Shown: piece after piece, positions 37,305-50,118 of the stretch | Layout: each line of letters opens with the position of its first letter | How positions within the stretch are numbered: the first letter of the stretch is position 1 | Assembly (NCBI GenBank): GCA_014925825.1 | Contig: JACGCK010000255.1 | Span: 1 to 58,438, forward strand | Length of the DNA stretch: 58,438 nucleotides | From: Pholiota molesta | Taxonomy: Eukaryota > Basidiomycota > Agaricomycetes > Agaricales > Strophariaceae | Direction: 5' to 3' | Notes under the pieces: generated by a model | Told to the model about the DNA's origin: nothing | The model's database searches: none | What the model saw: the letters and a program-made list of their open reading frames with translations, nothing else | Translations under genes and position numbers: made by a program

Positions 37305-37945
37305 CTAGTTTGTAGGCTTATACTTATGACCATCAACTATGGTAGTTTTCCCCGTCGCTTTATCGTATGTGTGCACTTTGTTATGTACCGTATCGTGTTC
37401 GACGATATGCGTAACAGCAGAATTCTTCATGAGCGTGGGCTTTTCTATATTCGTCCAGACACTACCTGGCCTCATGTGCCCTACAAAGGCATGAGCTGTA
37501 CCGCTGGATTTCGCCGCGTAGGTCCTCGAAGCGGACTCCCAGATTTCGTTGACATGGGGGTTTTGATGAGCCTCAGGAACAACGGTCTTCATCTTCGAAA
37601 GAGTCTGGTTGATGATAGTTTTGTTGTTCTTCTTGGCCCATATCGCTGCCTTCGTCTTTATCGAAGCGCGACCCGTTTTGCTGGGATCACTTCCACTCCA
37701 GAAGACCGCCTTATTATGCTCGGGTTGGAGGTGCTTGTCCAAGTGCCTCATCAGATCGTCCGCCTCCTTGCGATGCTGAGCCGCTGATTTCGGTGCTTTT
37801 CTAGGCTGTCGAGTACGTGCCCAGTCGTCCTTGTCAAGGATTCGGACTCATGCCCAGTAATCTCATTCTTTCCTCCATTCATCAAATTTGAATATCCTAC
37901 TTCCCTCAAGGCGAGTGCGAGATCGCAATCAATTCCGTAGATCAC
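37305..37945 (-). CDS. ADP-ribosyl cyclase / NAD glycohydrolase-like ORF (5' end uncertain)
   Basis: An intronless minus-strand frame of 148 codons (37305-37751) extends upstream in the same protein style. It joins a 64-codon frame (37751-37945) if one base is missing from the T run at 37797-37800, giving about 210 aa. I see the layout of the CD38/ADP-ribosyl cyclase fold: a FWSG strand, a helix ending in NQTLSK, then IWESASRTYA with the W-x-x-(A)S-x-x-(F/Y)A pattern. A short strand follows, then GSVWTNIEKPTL with a Trp and a candidate catalytic Glu. That resembles the small cyclase/NADase domains of polymorphic toxin systems and fungal NADases. The family call rests on pattern reading only. 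There is no in-frame ATG at the far 5' end, so the true start or an upstream exon is unresolved. It sits alone in a gene desert. Confidence 0.5.
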
Positions 37946-40900
37946 ATGTACGTTTCATGTCGTCGCTTTGAGAACCTTTGAAGGCCTTTAAGTTTGCCTT
38001 TTTTGACTGGATTGAATTTCGAAAGCAGGTGCTTCGAGGTGATTCAAGAGCCTAAACTCCTCTAGACTCCTCTGTACATTTTCGGCCGCATGTTATGTCC
38101 GAAACAAACTTCGCAGCTATCGGCGCCTATTCTTGGTGTCTTGTCCTCAATTATACAGATCACTGTGGGATATCAACAGTGATCGCCTAATTCGTAGATC
38201 AATAGCTCGCTTCAATGATTATTACATACAGTAGTGACTACCTTTTTATAGCTCTGTGGGAGTTTACTTGCACACTGAATCGAAGCTTGAGGTCCATAAA
38301 TTTATCGTGTTCTCGAATTTCCAGATCACTGTGAGATACCAACGGTAGCCTAGTTGGATATATAGCTTGGGTTTCGTGATAGTTCACAGCGATGACTTGG
38401 AGGTGGAGCGCAGAGTCGCAAACAATATCTCCTGGCTCTGCGGGAGCTTGTTTGAGATGCTCGTGGTAACCCAGCTTCTCTAACCTCAAATTGTACCCAA
38501 GCTCCGGGACACATCTCATTGCGAATAAGTAGCAACCCAAGCACAAGGTGCTCTAGGGTGCTCTATATGATAGTTGAGATATGCGTTTGACCTTGGCTGC
38601 CTCGTGGCCTCGTGATATCAAGCAGGTGGCTTACCAGGGCACATATAGCGCTTTTTGTGCGCACTGCGCCAACACCAGGATATCGGCGCAGATGACCGCG
38701 ATAGGAAGGTGCGAGAGGGGACGAGATAATCGCCTCCGCGAGATGCGGCCCCGCTTGAAATACTTACTTTCTTACATATGCATGATGGCTCAAGTGCTTC
38801 TACGGTCTACCGCGTAGCTACTGGCTGCTTATGTTTCTAGATGATATTCCGGGAATGCGAAGGCATGCGATGGATCACAGCTAAGTAATAGCGTGCGGCG
38901 CTATAATTAAAGCGAGTCTTCTCCAACCTGCCGTAAAAATATCGTACATATGCAGATTGCGGGCTTAAGCTGGAGAGATCCTTCTGAGGTTCCGGTAAAC
39001 GTTCGCGCACTGCAGTCGCGGGACCCGTAGCCAATGGACGGGTCCCAAGCACATTGGCACTGATGCTAAGGCGCCCCGATGGTGCATGGCATGCCGGTGC
39101 TTTTTGAGCAGAATTAAATTCGAACGCGCCCAAGCAGACCAGTCTATGGAAATCTTAGAACTTGTGAACTTCGTACCTGATCGTGATCTTGAACATAGGA
39201 GGCTCACTGTGGCATAGGTGCTTAACATCCATGTTGATAACTCGATCAGGGACTATTGAGATTGCGGGGGCTGATTGACTGATTCTGATCGACACTCTAC
39301 TAATACTTTATCGAGGGATAGGGGCCTCTGAATCAAATGACCATGTCAGGCTGCTTCATGGAACAATCATTGAGAGAGGTTGAAAGAGTCTGAAGCTACA
39401 TAGACGCGTGATAACTACTGATATGCCACTACAGGACGAAGAGCCGCCCAATATACTTTGCTCCTATTCGCGAGCTTCACGCTCCGGGATGTAATATGGT
39501 GCGCGACGACATTAGAAAATGGCCATGAACCTTGCCATGAACGGTCGAAAGCGGATATAACGCGCAATACAATTGCAGCCCGGACACGCTATGGGAATAC
39601 ATGACGCACGAACGACTTGATCAATAATTGTCGGCCTCGTGAGCTACTGAATGACTCGGGGCGGGACGACGAAAGAAAGCCGCAGCCACTACTCTCGCGT
39701 GCAGAGAACACCGCAGGCATATCCGGCTGATGGGAGGATCCTGCAGAATCAGGCCGTCCCGAAAAGGAAAGCGTTGCGCCAAAATAGACAACTAAAATAG
39801 ATGAGATCACGCTCAGCCCTGCTTGGCGCGACCTTGGCTGGAGGAGGGAGGGAGACGGGGAGAGGAGGACGAATGGGAACGTCGGACGGATTGCGTGCGT
39901 GCTCTCCATCCTGGTGGGAGGTGGGAGGGAAGCGCGGTATCTGGTGGACTTCCAAGACTTCGCTCGAGGAGTTCCTGTTAACTCGGACTTGACGGAAGAT
40001 AAGTTACCTCATAATTTAGAGTTAATACAACGAATTGTGTTCGAGAACAGAAACATCCATTGAGCAGCGATGGTCCGGAGACGCAGTTTCTCATAGCCCG
40101 AATATCTGAAGTTGCACACGAGCAGCGACACACCGAGTGAGTCTGGGTTGATGCAGAAGCCACCCATTGTACGCAGAATTATCAACTCCCACCCGAGGTC
40201 CGTCTAAGTCTCAGCTGAGCACCGCCGAGGCCCTCTCTCGTGTTCTCGGATGAACTCAAATAGCCCCGCTCACATCATCGACGGACAATTCCCGAGGGGT
40301 GTGGGAGCAGCCATCCGCGATGGGAGAATAGAGTATGAATAGCATGCTATTAGCTATAGGCAGGCGGATTATGCTACCGACGGCGACGGGGGGTGGATGG
40401 ATTATGGGCCGCTCGTCCTGCTGGTGCTGCTGTTACCGCTTGACGTTATGCAAAGCTTAGGCTTTGTGGTGCAGGAAATATACTGCTGTCTCAACCACTT
40501 CCGTGAGTGTGCTTACCCCGAATAACAAGGCGCACGGTACGCCACGGCGATGTGGACGTTCCGTAATTCGCTCCCAGTATGTTTTTTCTGCCCTTGGGGA
40601 CAACCCGCGCTTCTGCGAACGCGGTAAGTATACGGCACGCGTTGTCGGTGACTTGCTTCGGTGTGAATTCTGGCCTCGTCAGTTCAGTCTCCACCTATCG
40701 CTGTCCACCGCCATGCCCAGCCCAAAGTAATAATAAATCACGGAAAGCGCGTTCTTACATTCAATTGAAATTGGTTATCGTGTGTAACATGTAGCATCGT
40801 GGTGCGCAACTGGGACTTTCCGAGCGTTATCTCGATAGTAGCGGGCAGTAGGCGAAATCCGAGCCGACTCTGAGTCTCTCTGACTCTCTCCGAGTGCTAT

Positions 40901-42792
40901 CAAGTCCCAGCCGGATAGACGATTGCAAGCTAGCTAAATGTTATCCTCCGCGAAAGAGCCTCTACAATTCATGCGCGGGGCTGCGCTGGCTGGCATGGAC
41001 GGTCGTCTGCGTCCTTTGCTTGTTAAATCCTGTTGGCGTGCCTCTTCGGCCTTTGTGGACGTCAGGTGTATGCCGAATGCACATGGTTGTCAATTGTCCG
41101 TGCCCGACTCTCCTTCCTATGAGCTCATCTTTATGAGCGCGGCCTACTAATAGCTAGATGTCGAATAAAATAAGTAACTGTGGCATCACGCACGTTTTAC
41201 CAGGGCATTGAATTTGCATCCCGCTGCGCAGTCGATCCTGGTGAGGTATGTCTCTTGGCGGGGAGTATTTATAGCGTCTAGATTCGAGTAGTGATACTAC
41301 TGTAGAACATAAAGAAAGATCGTGCAGCGAACGTACGTTGTATACTCGGTATATAATGTAGTACTGTGGGCGCCAGAGCTGTGTTACATTGCGCATTCGC
41401 AGCAAGGAAACTTGATAGGCATTATGGGGGTTATTGACATAGTAGTTGCACTGTATGAAATACCATGAAGGGTTGGTTCTGTTTATTCGTCTCTTTCCTC
41501 AGATCGACGCGGAAGTCGGTGTGTCTTGGGTTGCCGATAACGTTAATGTGGCCTCGATATCACGCCGCACCATGAGGACGTCCAGTACCTTCTGACGAGT
41601 TCGTCAGTTCACATTCGAGTTCATATTCTTCGAGCTAAGTCGCTATGTTTTTTTTTGTCTATCGCTATCTGTTCTTGGTTCCATACACAAAAGGGTGGAT
41701 ATTGTGCAAGGCAAGTGCCGAACGTACGTACGGTGCACCCAGGCCATGTGCTGTGGTCGAATCTGATTCAGATACGGGGCGCAACCTATTCGGGCGGGAG
41801 ATGGGTGTTGGACTCGGAATCGGACGTATGCGATAGATATCTGATAAAGGTGTCCTATTGCGGGAGCGACCAATCGAGTTGCCTTCGATGACCTTGTGAT
41901 GGCGACATCCAGATATGGGTATTTATATCCTTAATCTGTCGGTATCGATCTGGTGTATCTAGTAAGTAACTCCTGTTAACTATTGAGCACTGTTTTCCGT
42001 TCTCGGGCGTACTACGTACGGGGCAGGTGATTGCAGAATATGAAGTACCCTTGTGCATAGTACCACAAACGTGAGCTAGCCCGGGGAGTGTGTGTGTTTC
42101 GTGTAGTAGTATTCCATTGCTGCGTCTGGAATTGGGAGACCAGGACCTGATGATGTCGTTCTCCTGAGTCGGGTGATCCTTGGTACAGCTGTCGACTGGA
42201 CCCCTAAGCAGAACGGGCCAGATGATCATGGCGGCGCAGGCGTGCTGTAAATGCTGCCACTGCTCGCTGGGCGTGTGGGAGTGCGAGTCTTTAACGGGGG
42301 AGGGGTGGCTGCTCTTGGACGGGCCCACTGTTCCCGGGACGGACATAGCAGCGGTGTCTCCGCGGAAGAGAAGACATGGAAAGGAAGGCGACTATTCGTG
42401 TATGTGGTATAGGAGATCGTGATCGTGCAAAGGGCGAGGGAGAAGCACGCTGCCAGGGACGGGGCCTTTGGGTATATTTGGGCGCACAACGAGAGAGGAT
42501 ATTAATATGAGCTGGGCAGCACGGATGGGTGTGGATCTGGGTGTAGATAGGGATTGTATTGGAGGGTTATTTGTTGGATTGTATTCGCGAAGAGACGGCG
42601 ATAAGGTAGTCGATTACGATCGGGATGGGGAATGCGGGGTGGGCGTCTATGGCAGAGGCCGGCAGTTTGTCGGGGGGCAGACGGACCGGGTGCGCGTGAC
42701 CGCGGGCGGACATCGGGGGGCGAGCCGAGCGAACTGAACCAGGTTCGAATCTGCCTCCTGCTCCTTGTTTATAACGTCGACCGTCCCCCGCC
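37946..42792. other. Gene desert, right part
   Basis: No supported gene. It holds the direct repeat/hairpin at 38156-38345. Open frames near 38840-39230, 39590-39950, 40490-40730 and 41850-42490 lack motifs and mostly overlap on opposite strands. The last 200 bp become GC-rich and likely hold the bZIP promoter and 5' UTR. Confidence 0.5.
38156..38345. repeat. Direct repeat with internal hairpin
   Basis: CAGATCACTGTGGGATATCA at 38156 recurs as CAGATCACTGTGAGATACCA at 38322. The first copy also contains GATCACTGT and ACAGTGATC as 9-bp inverted arms with a 9-nt loop (38158-38184); the second has lost the right arm. Confidence 0.75.
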
Positions 42793-44634
42793 ATGGCCCC
42801 GTCGCTCTCGCTCCAGATGTCCCAGATCATCGCTCACGACGCCCCCCTCCTCTCCCCCACAGACCCCAGCTGGGAGTTCTCCCCCACCGACTCCTTCGCC
42901 TACGCCGCCTACCACCTCCCCCCTCGCCGCCCCTCTCCGACCCCAACGCGTCCCCCGCGCCCCCGCCCCGCATGCTCAGGATGCGCAGCGACCCCGACCC
43001 AGACGACCTCTGCGTCCCCACCCACCAGCTCTTCGACTTCCCAGAGGCACCCCGCCCGCGCACGCCCCCATCAAGGTCCCCTCGCTCCTCGCCCACCCTG
43101 CCGACGACGACCTCGCCGACGACCACGACCGGGCCTCGTCCTGCGGCACAAAGCGCTCTGCCAGCCCCGCCCCTAGCGCCGCCAAGAAGCGCGCAGTCGG
43201 CGAGCGCATATCGAGCAAGGACTTTGTGCCCCCCGATGTCTCCGGCCTCAGCAAGCGCGAGGCCCGCCTCGTCAAGAACCGCGCAGCCGCCTTCCTCAGC
43301 AGGCAGCGCAAGCGCGAAGAGTTCGAGTGCATGGAAGTGTACGTCTTTTCAGTCCTTCTATGGCTCGTTGTACTACATGCTTATCGTAACCATAGCCGTG
43401 TAGCCGAGCTCGAGCAGGAGAACGCCCGTCTCCTGGCTCTTACCCAGCCCGCCGGTGCCCAGCAAAGTGTCCATGGGGACACCCAGCTCGTCTCCGAGGT
43501 CGAGCAGCTCAAGGCCCAACTCGCCGCTGCGAAGGAGCGTGAGCTTACGCTGAGCGCCCAGCTTGCCTCCAAGCACGACGATGCCCCTGTCAAGCTCGAG
43601 GCCTCTGAGCAGCCGTTCCTCTTCTCGTCCCCCTCACATTCATCCACTGTCTCCACTCGCAACAGCCTCTCCTCCTCCGCCCACAAATCAAGCGCCAGCC
43701 TCGGGCTGATGGTCAGTCCGCGTATTTTTTTTTCCTATCTTCTCACGTTTCCCTAATATGGCTTCTTTTCGCCCCTGTGCATTTGTAGGTCCTACTCTGT
43801 GCTCTCCCGTCCCTTCTCTCTATGCGCATGCAGTCCACCGCCCCCACAAGCTTCGCCATCCCGAATCCCTTCCCCACGTCCTCCGCCTCGGCCTTTGACT
43901 ACACCTCGTATCTCCCCGCGGACTACGACTGGTCCAAGACGAGCGCCTCGCTCATGGACATGGACGCCGACCACCCTGCCCCACACCAGCCATCGCGCAT
44001 GCGGAAGCTGCAGTTCACCGGCACGGAGGCGGCGGAGGAGCTCGGCGGCCTCGGCGACCTGGACATCTCGTTCGAGTCGTCCCCCGCGGACGACGGCAAG
44101 ATCCGCGTGCGCATTCACCCCCCATCGACGTCATCGGCACCTGGCTCCTCCGCGTCCTCATCCCGCGGGGCGTCGCCGGCGTACGATCTCGCGTCGATGG
44201 GCATGTGGGACAGTCCGACGGGGGCCTCGTATAACGCGGATCCTTTCCTGGGCGCGGCTGCTGCTTCTAGTGACTTTGGAATGCCGTTCGCGGCGGATGG
44301 AAGCCTGAGATACGACTATGCCTCTGGGTACCCGGCGCATCCTAATTCGTACTCCACATCTTTCGCGACGTCATCATTCTCCGGTTCTCCTTCCCAGAAT
44401 GGATATGCAGTGGCTGCGGCTGCGTCCCCAATGTCTCTGTCGGCGGGCTCGAGTAGTCCGACGTCGGTGGACTTCAACCATGAGGCACTGCTTGCAGGCC
44501 TGGGGAGTGGCGAGTTTAGCGTTCCTGATGTGAATGGTGCTAGTGGGTCAAAAAGAAGGGTGAGGATTGCGCTGAAAAGTATGCCACAAGCTGGTGGTGC
44601 GGAGGGTGGTGAATGGGAGGTGCAGATTTGCTGA
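42793..44634 (+). CDS. bZIP transcription factor
   Basis: DNA-binding regulator. Exons: 42793-43338, 43396-43711, 43789-44634. The first part is Pro/Ser-rich (MAPSLSLQMSQIIAHDAPLL, YAAYHLPP). The basic region is SKREARLVKNRAAAFLSRQR with the N-x7-R signature, followed by a zipper starting EVRVAELEQENARLLAL and continuing past intron 1. A hydrophobic stretch, SLGLMVLLCALPSLLSM, spans intron 2. It could be a short membrane or protein-contact segment, reminiscent of the membrane-bound ATF6/CREB3 layout but not proof of it. The C terminus is Ser/Ala-rich and acidic, as in activation regions, and ends KRRVRIALKS then GEWEVQIC. Two single bases are missing from C-rich runs near 42920 and 43045; with them the protein is 569 aa. 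The start is the ATG at 42793 in CCGCCATGGCC context. The target pathway is unknown. Confidence 0.85.
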
Positions 44635-47600
44635 AGTGTATTGGATGCGGATTAATTGTTTTTTTTCTCTTCGACCTGGAGTCCAGCTTTAACTTGGGGG
44701 AATTTCGAGTTGAAGTTGGTCTTTTTCTTCTTCGTCTGAACCTGTTGGTTTTTCGCTTGGCTTTGGTTTTATAATTTTTTTTTTTGCTCTGTCGACCCTG
44801 CTTTGTCCATCCGTCTCCGACGTCTCTGTATCATATCAATACCACCACTATCACCACTACCGCCCCCGCCATACACCCGACCCCGCTTATATGTATCGCC
44901 CCAGCCCACCCACGCGCGGCCTACTCTGGATTAATTGCCCGCTTATCTATCTACCTATGTCGCCGATTCGGATACGGATTCGATTCTGCCATACCTATGT
45001 CCCTATTTTCGACCTTTATTCGACTTTCTTTGCGACCTTTTTCGACGGCCCTCGTCGAACATGGAGCTCCCTTTATTCTATGGCTTTCTATACCCCCCTG
45101 TTGTTGCTTTTCTCTTTTCGTCCGCATACTTTACCCCGCCACCCTCTCTGCGAAAAAGAAAAAGTATCATCGCCTATCCGCTATCTGATATCCTATCCTA
45201 GTCCTTATTACCTCCTCCTATATCTATCTCTTATCGCGCGCCACCCCTTCCCGCCCTCGTGAATCGGTTCCTGACTGATGACTGAGTACCGCTACTACTA
45301 CTTATATATCAGCGCCCATTTGTGTACATACCAAATATCCTTTTTCACTCTCTTCTCGCTTTCCTGCGGCTTTCCCTTCTTTCCTTTACTTTTCTTCCGA
45401 CCCCTGACCACCCGCCCACCACCACCATCAACCTCTGAGTGATGGATGCACACACACAACGCACTCGTCGTCGTCGCCTGACGGGGCCCGACCGACGCCT
45501 GGCGCTTGCACGCCGCATCCGCGCACTCGTCCGCTCGTTCTGCTGTCTACCTACCTACCTATCTATTTATTTAATTGAGGTGTGGTTCCGGGGTTCCTCT
45601 TCCTTTTCACAATCTTAATCCTCCTTACTTCCTTCCTTCTTTCCTTCTTTACTTTCTTTCCCTCCCCCTTCTTCCTATTTGGCTTTTCCTTCGACGTTCT
45701 TTCAACCTTGCCTTCCTTCTTCATCCCCCCCCCCCCACCCCCGCGTTCGCGCAAAAACGACCGGCCGCGCGCCGGCGCCCTATGGATAAGGATCATATAT
45801 GCTATTAGGCCCCCCACTATGTATTCACGCTCCCTCGTCTCGTTCTCGTTCTCGTCTCGCTCCTCATAGACTACTTAGTTACTACGCTACTACTACTACT
45901 CCCCTCTCGCCGGCTGTGGGCTCCTTTTTTTTCTCTCTCTAGTCAGGTTGCGTGCGTGTTTCTGATTTCTGTTGCGCAATTATAATACCCCGCTTTTTTA
46001 TGCTGGTGTTTCCCGTGGCCACGATCCACAATCGTCCCATATGCTTCGAGTTATAACTTATTGCGACAATGCGTGGATGCATGCGCATGGGCCACATGCA
46101 GGGGTGCGGATTGCGATCCTCGTGCTACGGAACCCCATCCTCGAGGCGCCTCAAGGGTACGTACACGGTAGGTATTACATACAGCTACCCTGCAGCTACC
46201 TCATAATCCTGCCCTCGCTGCCCCAATACTTACTTGCTTGTCCCTGCATGCCCACTGCTAGCTAAATTTACCGAACCAGTTCGGTCTGGGCTCGCCTGCG
46301 CACCACCATTCAAGTTCGCAAGGCGGTGCACCCTGCATGGGGGGGTTGCGTACTGCTTCACCATCCGCGCCGGCTCGCTTTGATGGGCGCGTATTTTTTT
46401 GAATGCACCTTTGAAAAAATCAAACCATCGACCCTCGATCGTCCGGCGGACGCCGCCGCCAACATGATGCATTGTCGCTGGAGCGCGCATGCCAGTCAGT
46501 AAAGGCCGCCCCGCCGCTCCCGACTCCCAACGGTGGCTATTTTCTCCTATGGGAAAAAACAACAAAGAAGCTGCGTTATAAACCTCAATCCCCATTCCTT
46601 TCGCCTGACCGAAAGCCGCAACACGGTTATGTTTCACTCGTCCGGTGGATGAATGATATAAGTGAGATATGGGCCCATGGGGCATGGGGTGGGGAAATTT
46701 GCACTGCCGTTCTGATGGAGGGGACCTGAGTGCGACGGTATGATATGATTATCACGTTTCTGCCGCCATCGCGATGATAGCGTCTGTGTTTTGATAATTG
46801 ATCACTCCTAGCGGTGATGGCGGGACCGCTGGGCCATAGTTGGTCTCCTGAAGCAGAATCCGATATGATATTAATGTCGAATAACGTTGAATCTTGATGA
46901 TAAGTCGATAGTTGAGCGAGTGATCAGATATGTATAACTGTGTAGACTATTACTCACAGTGTGATTTGACCGTTGGTAGAGTTGAAACTTGATGGTGTAG
47001 CGCTCGAAGATAAAAATAGGCCATACCTGGTTTGATAATCATAGTGCCCAACTCAGCGCCGACGCTCAGATTATTGACACAAATCCTGCTGTGTTGCTAT
47101 CGCAGAGTGCTGCGAATTGATGTCTGTAAATTGAACAGGACATCGAATATAGGCCTTGGGAGTAATCAATAGCCAGATTATCGCATGACCGAAAGAATTT
47201 GAGGGTGCGAAGTGTAAAGCCATATTATTGCCTAGTTATGTCTTCCAAATTGCAGACCGAGCGACCCCAACTTCCAGGTCAAGGTTCTGGGCTGCATGGA
47301 AATGCACGAGCAAATTAGCTTCACGGAGATTGTTTCCATATGGATTCGGTCTGATAAAACCGAGCGATACCGCAGCGCAGCACTATCAATCTATCCAGCC
47401 TGACTATCTCGAGTTATCAGCCCATAGTAGTGTCCAGACCGGATATGTGAAAGTATCCATGAACGGTGACCCGCCGCGAGGCATCTTGAATGCATGCCAA
47501 TTCTATAACTTTGAAGTGTTGAGCGTGCAAGCCAATAATTTTTGCACCTCTTAAAATTAAAATAGACGCGCGTAGACATGAGTGAGATGGTACCTTCAAT

Positions 47601-50118
47601 GTTCATAATGCCGGCCGAGCGCATAATTGCGTGGCGACGGTGGTTGGATGGGGCATACAGTTGCTGCCCCAGTGCCTTGCTTTCGTCTTTCGGTTTGGTT
47701 CTTGATGGTTATAAATGAACAAATGAACCGAATCATTCTCGCCGAGAAAGAAGCCTGGAAGATTGAAGCCTAAAACTAGGTATTACTTAGGCTCATTCAA
47801 ACGTTTTGCTCTGGCAAAACCTCACTCAAAAGCCTACTCACATCTGACTGTCAACTGTCCTCTTGACAGTCGCTTGTAAGTGGCACTCGCAGCCGACGTG
47901 CACCCGACTGCCGACGTGAAAGCGGTGGTAAGGGAAAGGGCGTCCTATTTTAGTTTGCTGTTATTTTTGGCACAAATTTTGAAGCTGCTGATACGAACTT
48001 TTTTTCTGGTTTTTTTTTCTTCGGCCATCTTCAACTTGTCAAATTCCAGGCACAATTTTTGTGAGGTTCCTCCGGATAACTGGCCGACGCAGAAATTTCT
48101 GGGTGGCCAAGCAACCGCTAACTGTCTAACAGATAGAACGGAACAGCCGGTATAGAGATTGCATCTGGCGGTTTACCTCTGCTTATTGGAAGGGTATCGG
48201 AGAGCATATGAACCGACTGAAATCCGAAACCCGATAACCTTCCATTGCCCTTCAACTCTTCCACAACGCAAAGTGAGGTTCCATCATGTTGGAATTGCAA
48301 GAGGCCAGGAAAACATGTGGATTCGTTCAAGTTCTTTCGTCCACGGTACGGCGTGCGAACAACGGGCCACCCTATGCCCGTATCAGTTGTGCTTCCGCTG
48401 CATACATGTCATTGAAAGCGTGAGCATGATGGCGGCCAGTAATTTTTGTTATCTTACCTCTTGTCTGTATTTCAAAGGAGATTGTCAGGCTTCATCGCGA
48501 AATTTTACCCAAGGAAGACTTTAGCGCTGACTATGCGGCACGGTTCGACGGGTTCCTAAGTCCTTCATAGTTCAATTACTGCAACGAGGATGCACAAGGT
48601 ACGGGTAGCAAATCGCAAGAGGGCACAGTGTTCCCATTGTATATGTCTGGATTTGGACTGGTCCGAGATCACGTATGTCGCCTACGAAGAAAGTAACTTC
48701 GATATAGTCTAAAGAAAAGCAGAGTAAGAACGTCAGGTGCATATCCACCTCAATATCGCCACTTACCGGCCAATCCATACGAGAGGGAAGCGGAAGACTG
48801 CTGCGGCGCAATTCCATTCGGAAAACCTAGAAGCCTCGGCCCATGTCTTGAAAATGGTAAAAATCATCAGCTTTCCTAATTTTAAGGTGATGGGTGAGAG
48901 TAATAGCTGCTTCATTTGCGGACTATCGTTAAATTGATATTTTGTTTCCTGCGTATAAACCCTCCCAATGTGGTTGGCCATTGAGATGGGGCTACATTCC
49001 CCTTCTTGCAGAACTGCTTAGAAATACTGTCAATGAACAACTGGACATGGCACGATATTTAGCATCCAGGATACCAGTAAAAAATTATCATTACATCTAC
49101 CATATCGCGGGTCAACAAAAGCATTCAGTTTGATGAACTGCGGCGGAACAGATCATTCAACTAGTTCAGACGCGCACCTGCATAAGATGGATATGTTTTG
49201 CGCATTTGAACAAGAGGTCCGCTGGCCGCGGCGCTTGAGCATAAGCATCCTTGATCCAAAGAATCATCCTACTCCGTTAGTGATAGGTTTCAGATTACGG
49301 ACTGGCTCGAATGCCCATTCAATATCAGTTCTAACAGAGTCTAGGAGAGCACGTTCTTATGAGGATGAAAAGCAACGATAGGCTATCGTTTCACGATTTG
49401 ACACTATCATATGGCATCCGGTCCGAAGACACTGTGCGGTTCTAGAAGTGCGTGGTGCTGTCAATACATGTACATGTAGCAGAAAAATATCACTTACAGT
49501 TGCATGCTTTGGCCGGAGGAATTGCTTGTGTATTGCTTATGATGACCCATACGGACAGTAACTCATGGTCAGCTAGCCGATCCGTGGAATTGATGACACT
49601 CTTGCAGAAATCGCCCAAAGATAATACGAGATGGATGTTCGATATCCAGAAAATCCCCTATGTGCTAGCGTCTTTGAGAAGTAGAATAAATGCGTTGCGA
49701 TTGTATGCGCTGGTGGTGGTAGTGAAAAGGTGTAATGGATGATGATGCATCGATGATGGCCTGCCGGATATGGTCTGTTTCGCTGGCACGGACGGTGACG
49801 GCGCGGCGGCGTCATAATTCATTCCCTTTTGATCTAAAACCCTCATATGCACTTCCGCACGATAGACTGGACGAGTTCAACATGTCGAACTATTTGGCAC
49901 GAACGTGCCGACATACGAAACGATTTCTATCTTGATTGGAATGAAATGAAGCAGATGACCCATAATCGGTGCAGAGTCTGTGGATGCATGCGCCTCGAAT
50001 CATGCTCAGCAAGCCTCCATGTGGTCGAGGAACACCTCGCTCATTATTTATAGCACGGAAACAAAAGAATGCAAGACTTAAGCAGATCAGAGCAGTCTGC
50101 TCTTGCCAAACACCCATC
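44635..50118. other. Pyrimidine-rich 3' flank and gene desert
   Basis: From 44640 to about 45960 the plus strand is strongly C/T-rich, with a T10 run near 44776, CTAC/CTAT tetranucleotide repeats near 45548-45575 and a C12 run at 45725-45736. It is probably a long 3' UTR plus spacer of the bZIP gene. From 46000 to 50118 the DNA is AT-rich and I see no gene, RNA or repeat array. Confidence 0.5.
45600..45745. repeat. Low-complexity C/T tract with poly-C
   Basis: Long runs of CTTCCTT-type sequence end in twelve C residues (45725-45736), an A and five more C. Simple-sequence DNA, prone to slippage. Confidence 0.85.

Noticed and set aside
40491..40730. Overlapping open frames on both strands
   Set aside because: No domain, no splice-supported extension, and strands contradict each other.
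33666..42792. Intact transposon in the desert
   Set aside because: No long terminal or inverted repeats, and no reverse transcriptase, integrase or transposase motif in any frame.
44784..45262. Open frames in the C/T-rich region after the bZIP gene
   Set aside because: Low-complexity composition produces open frames by chance; peptides are Pro/Ser/Leu biased with no motif.
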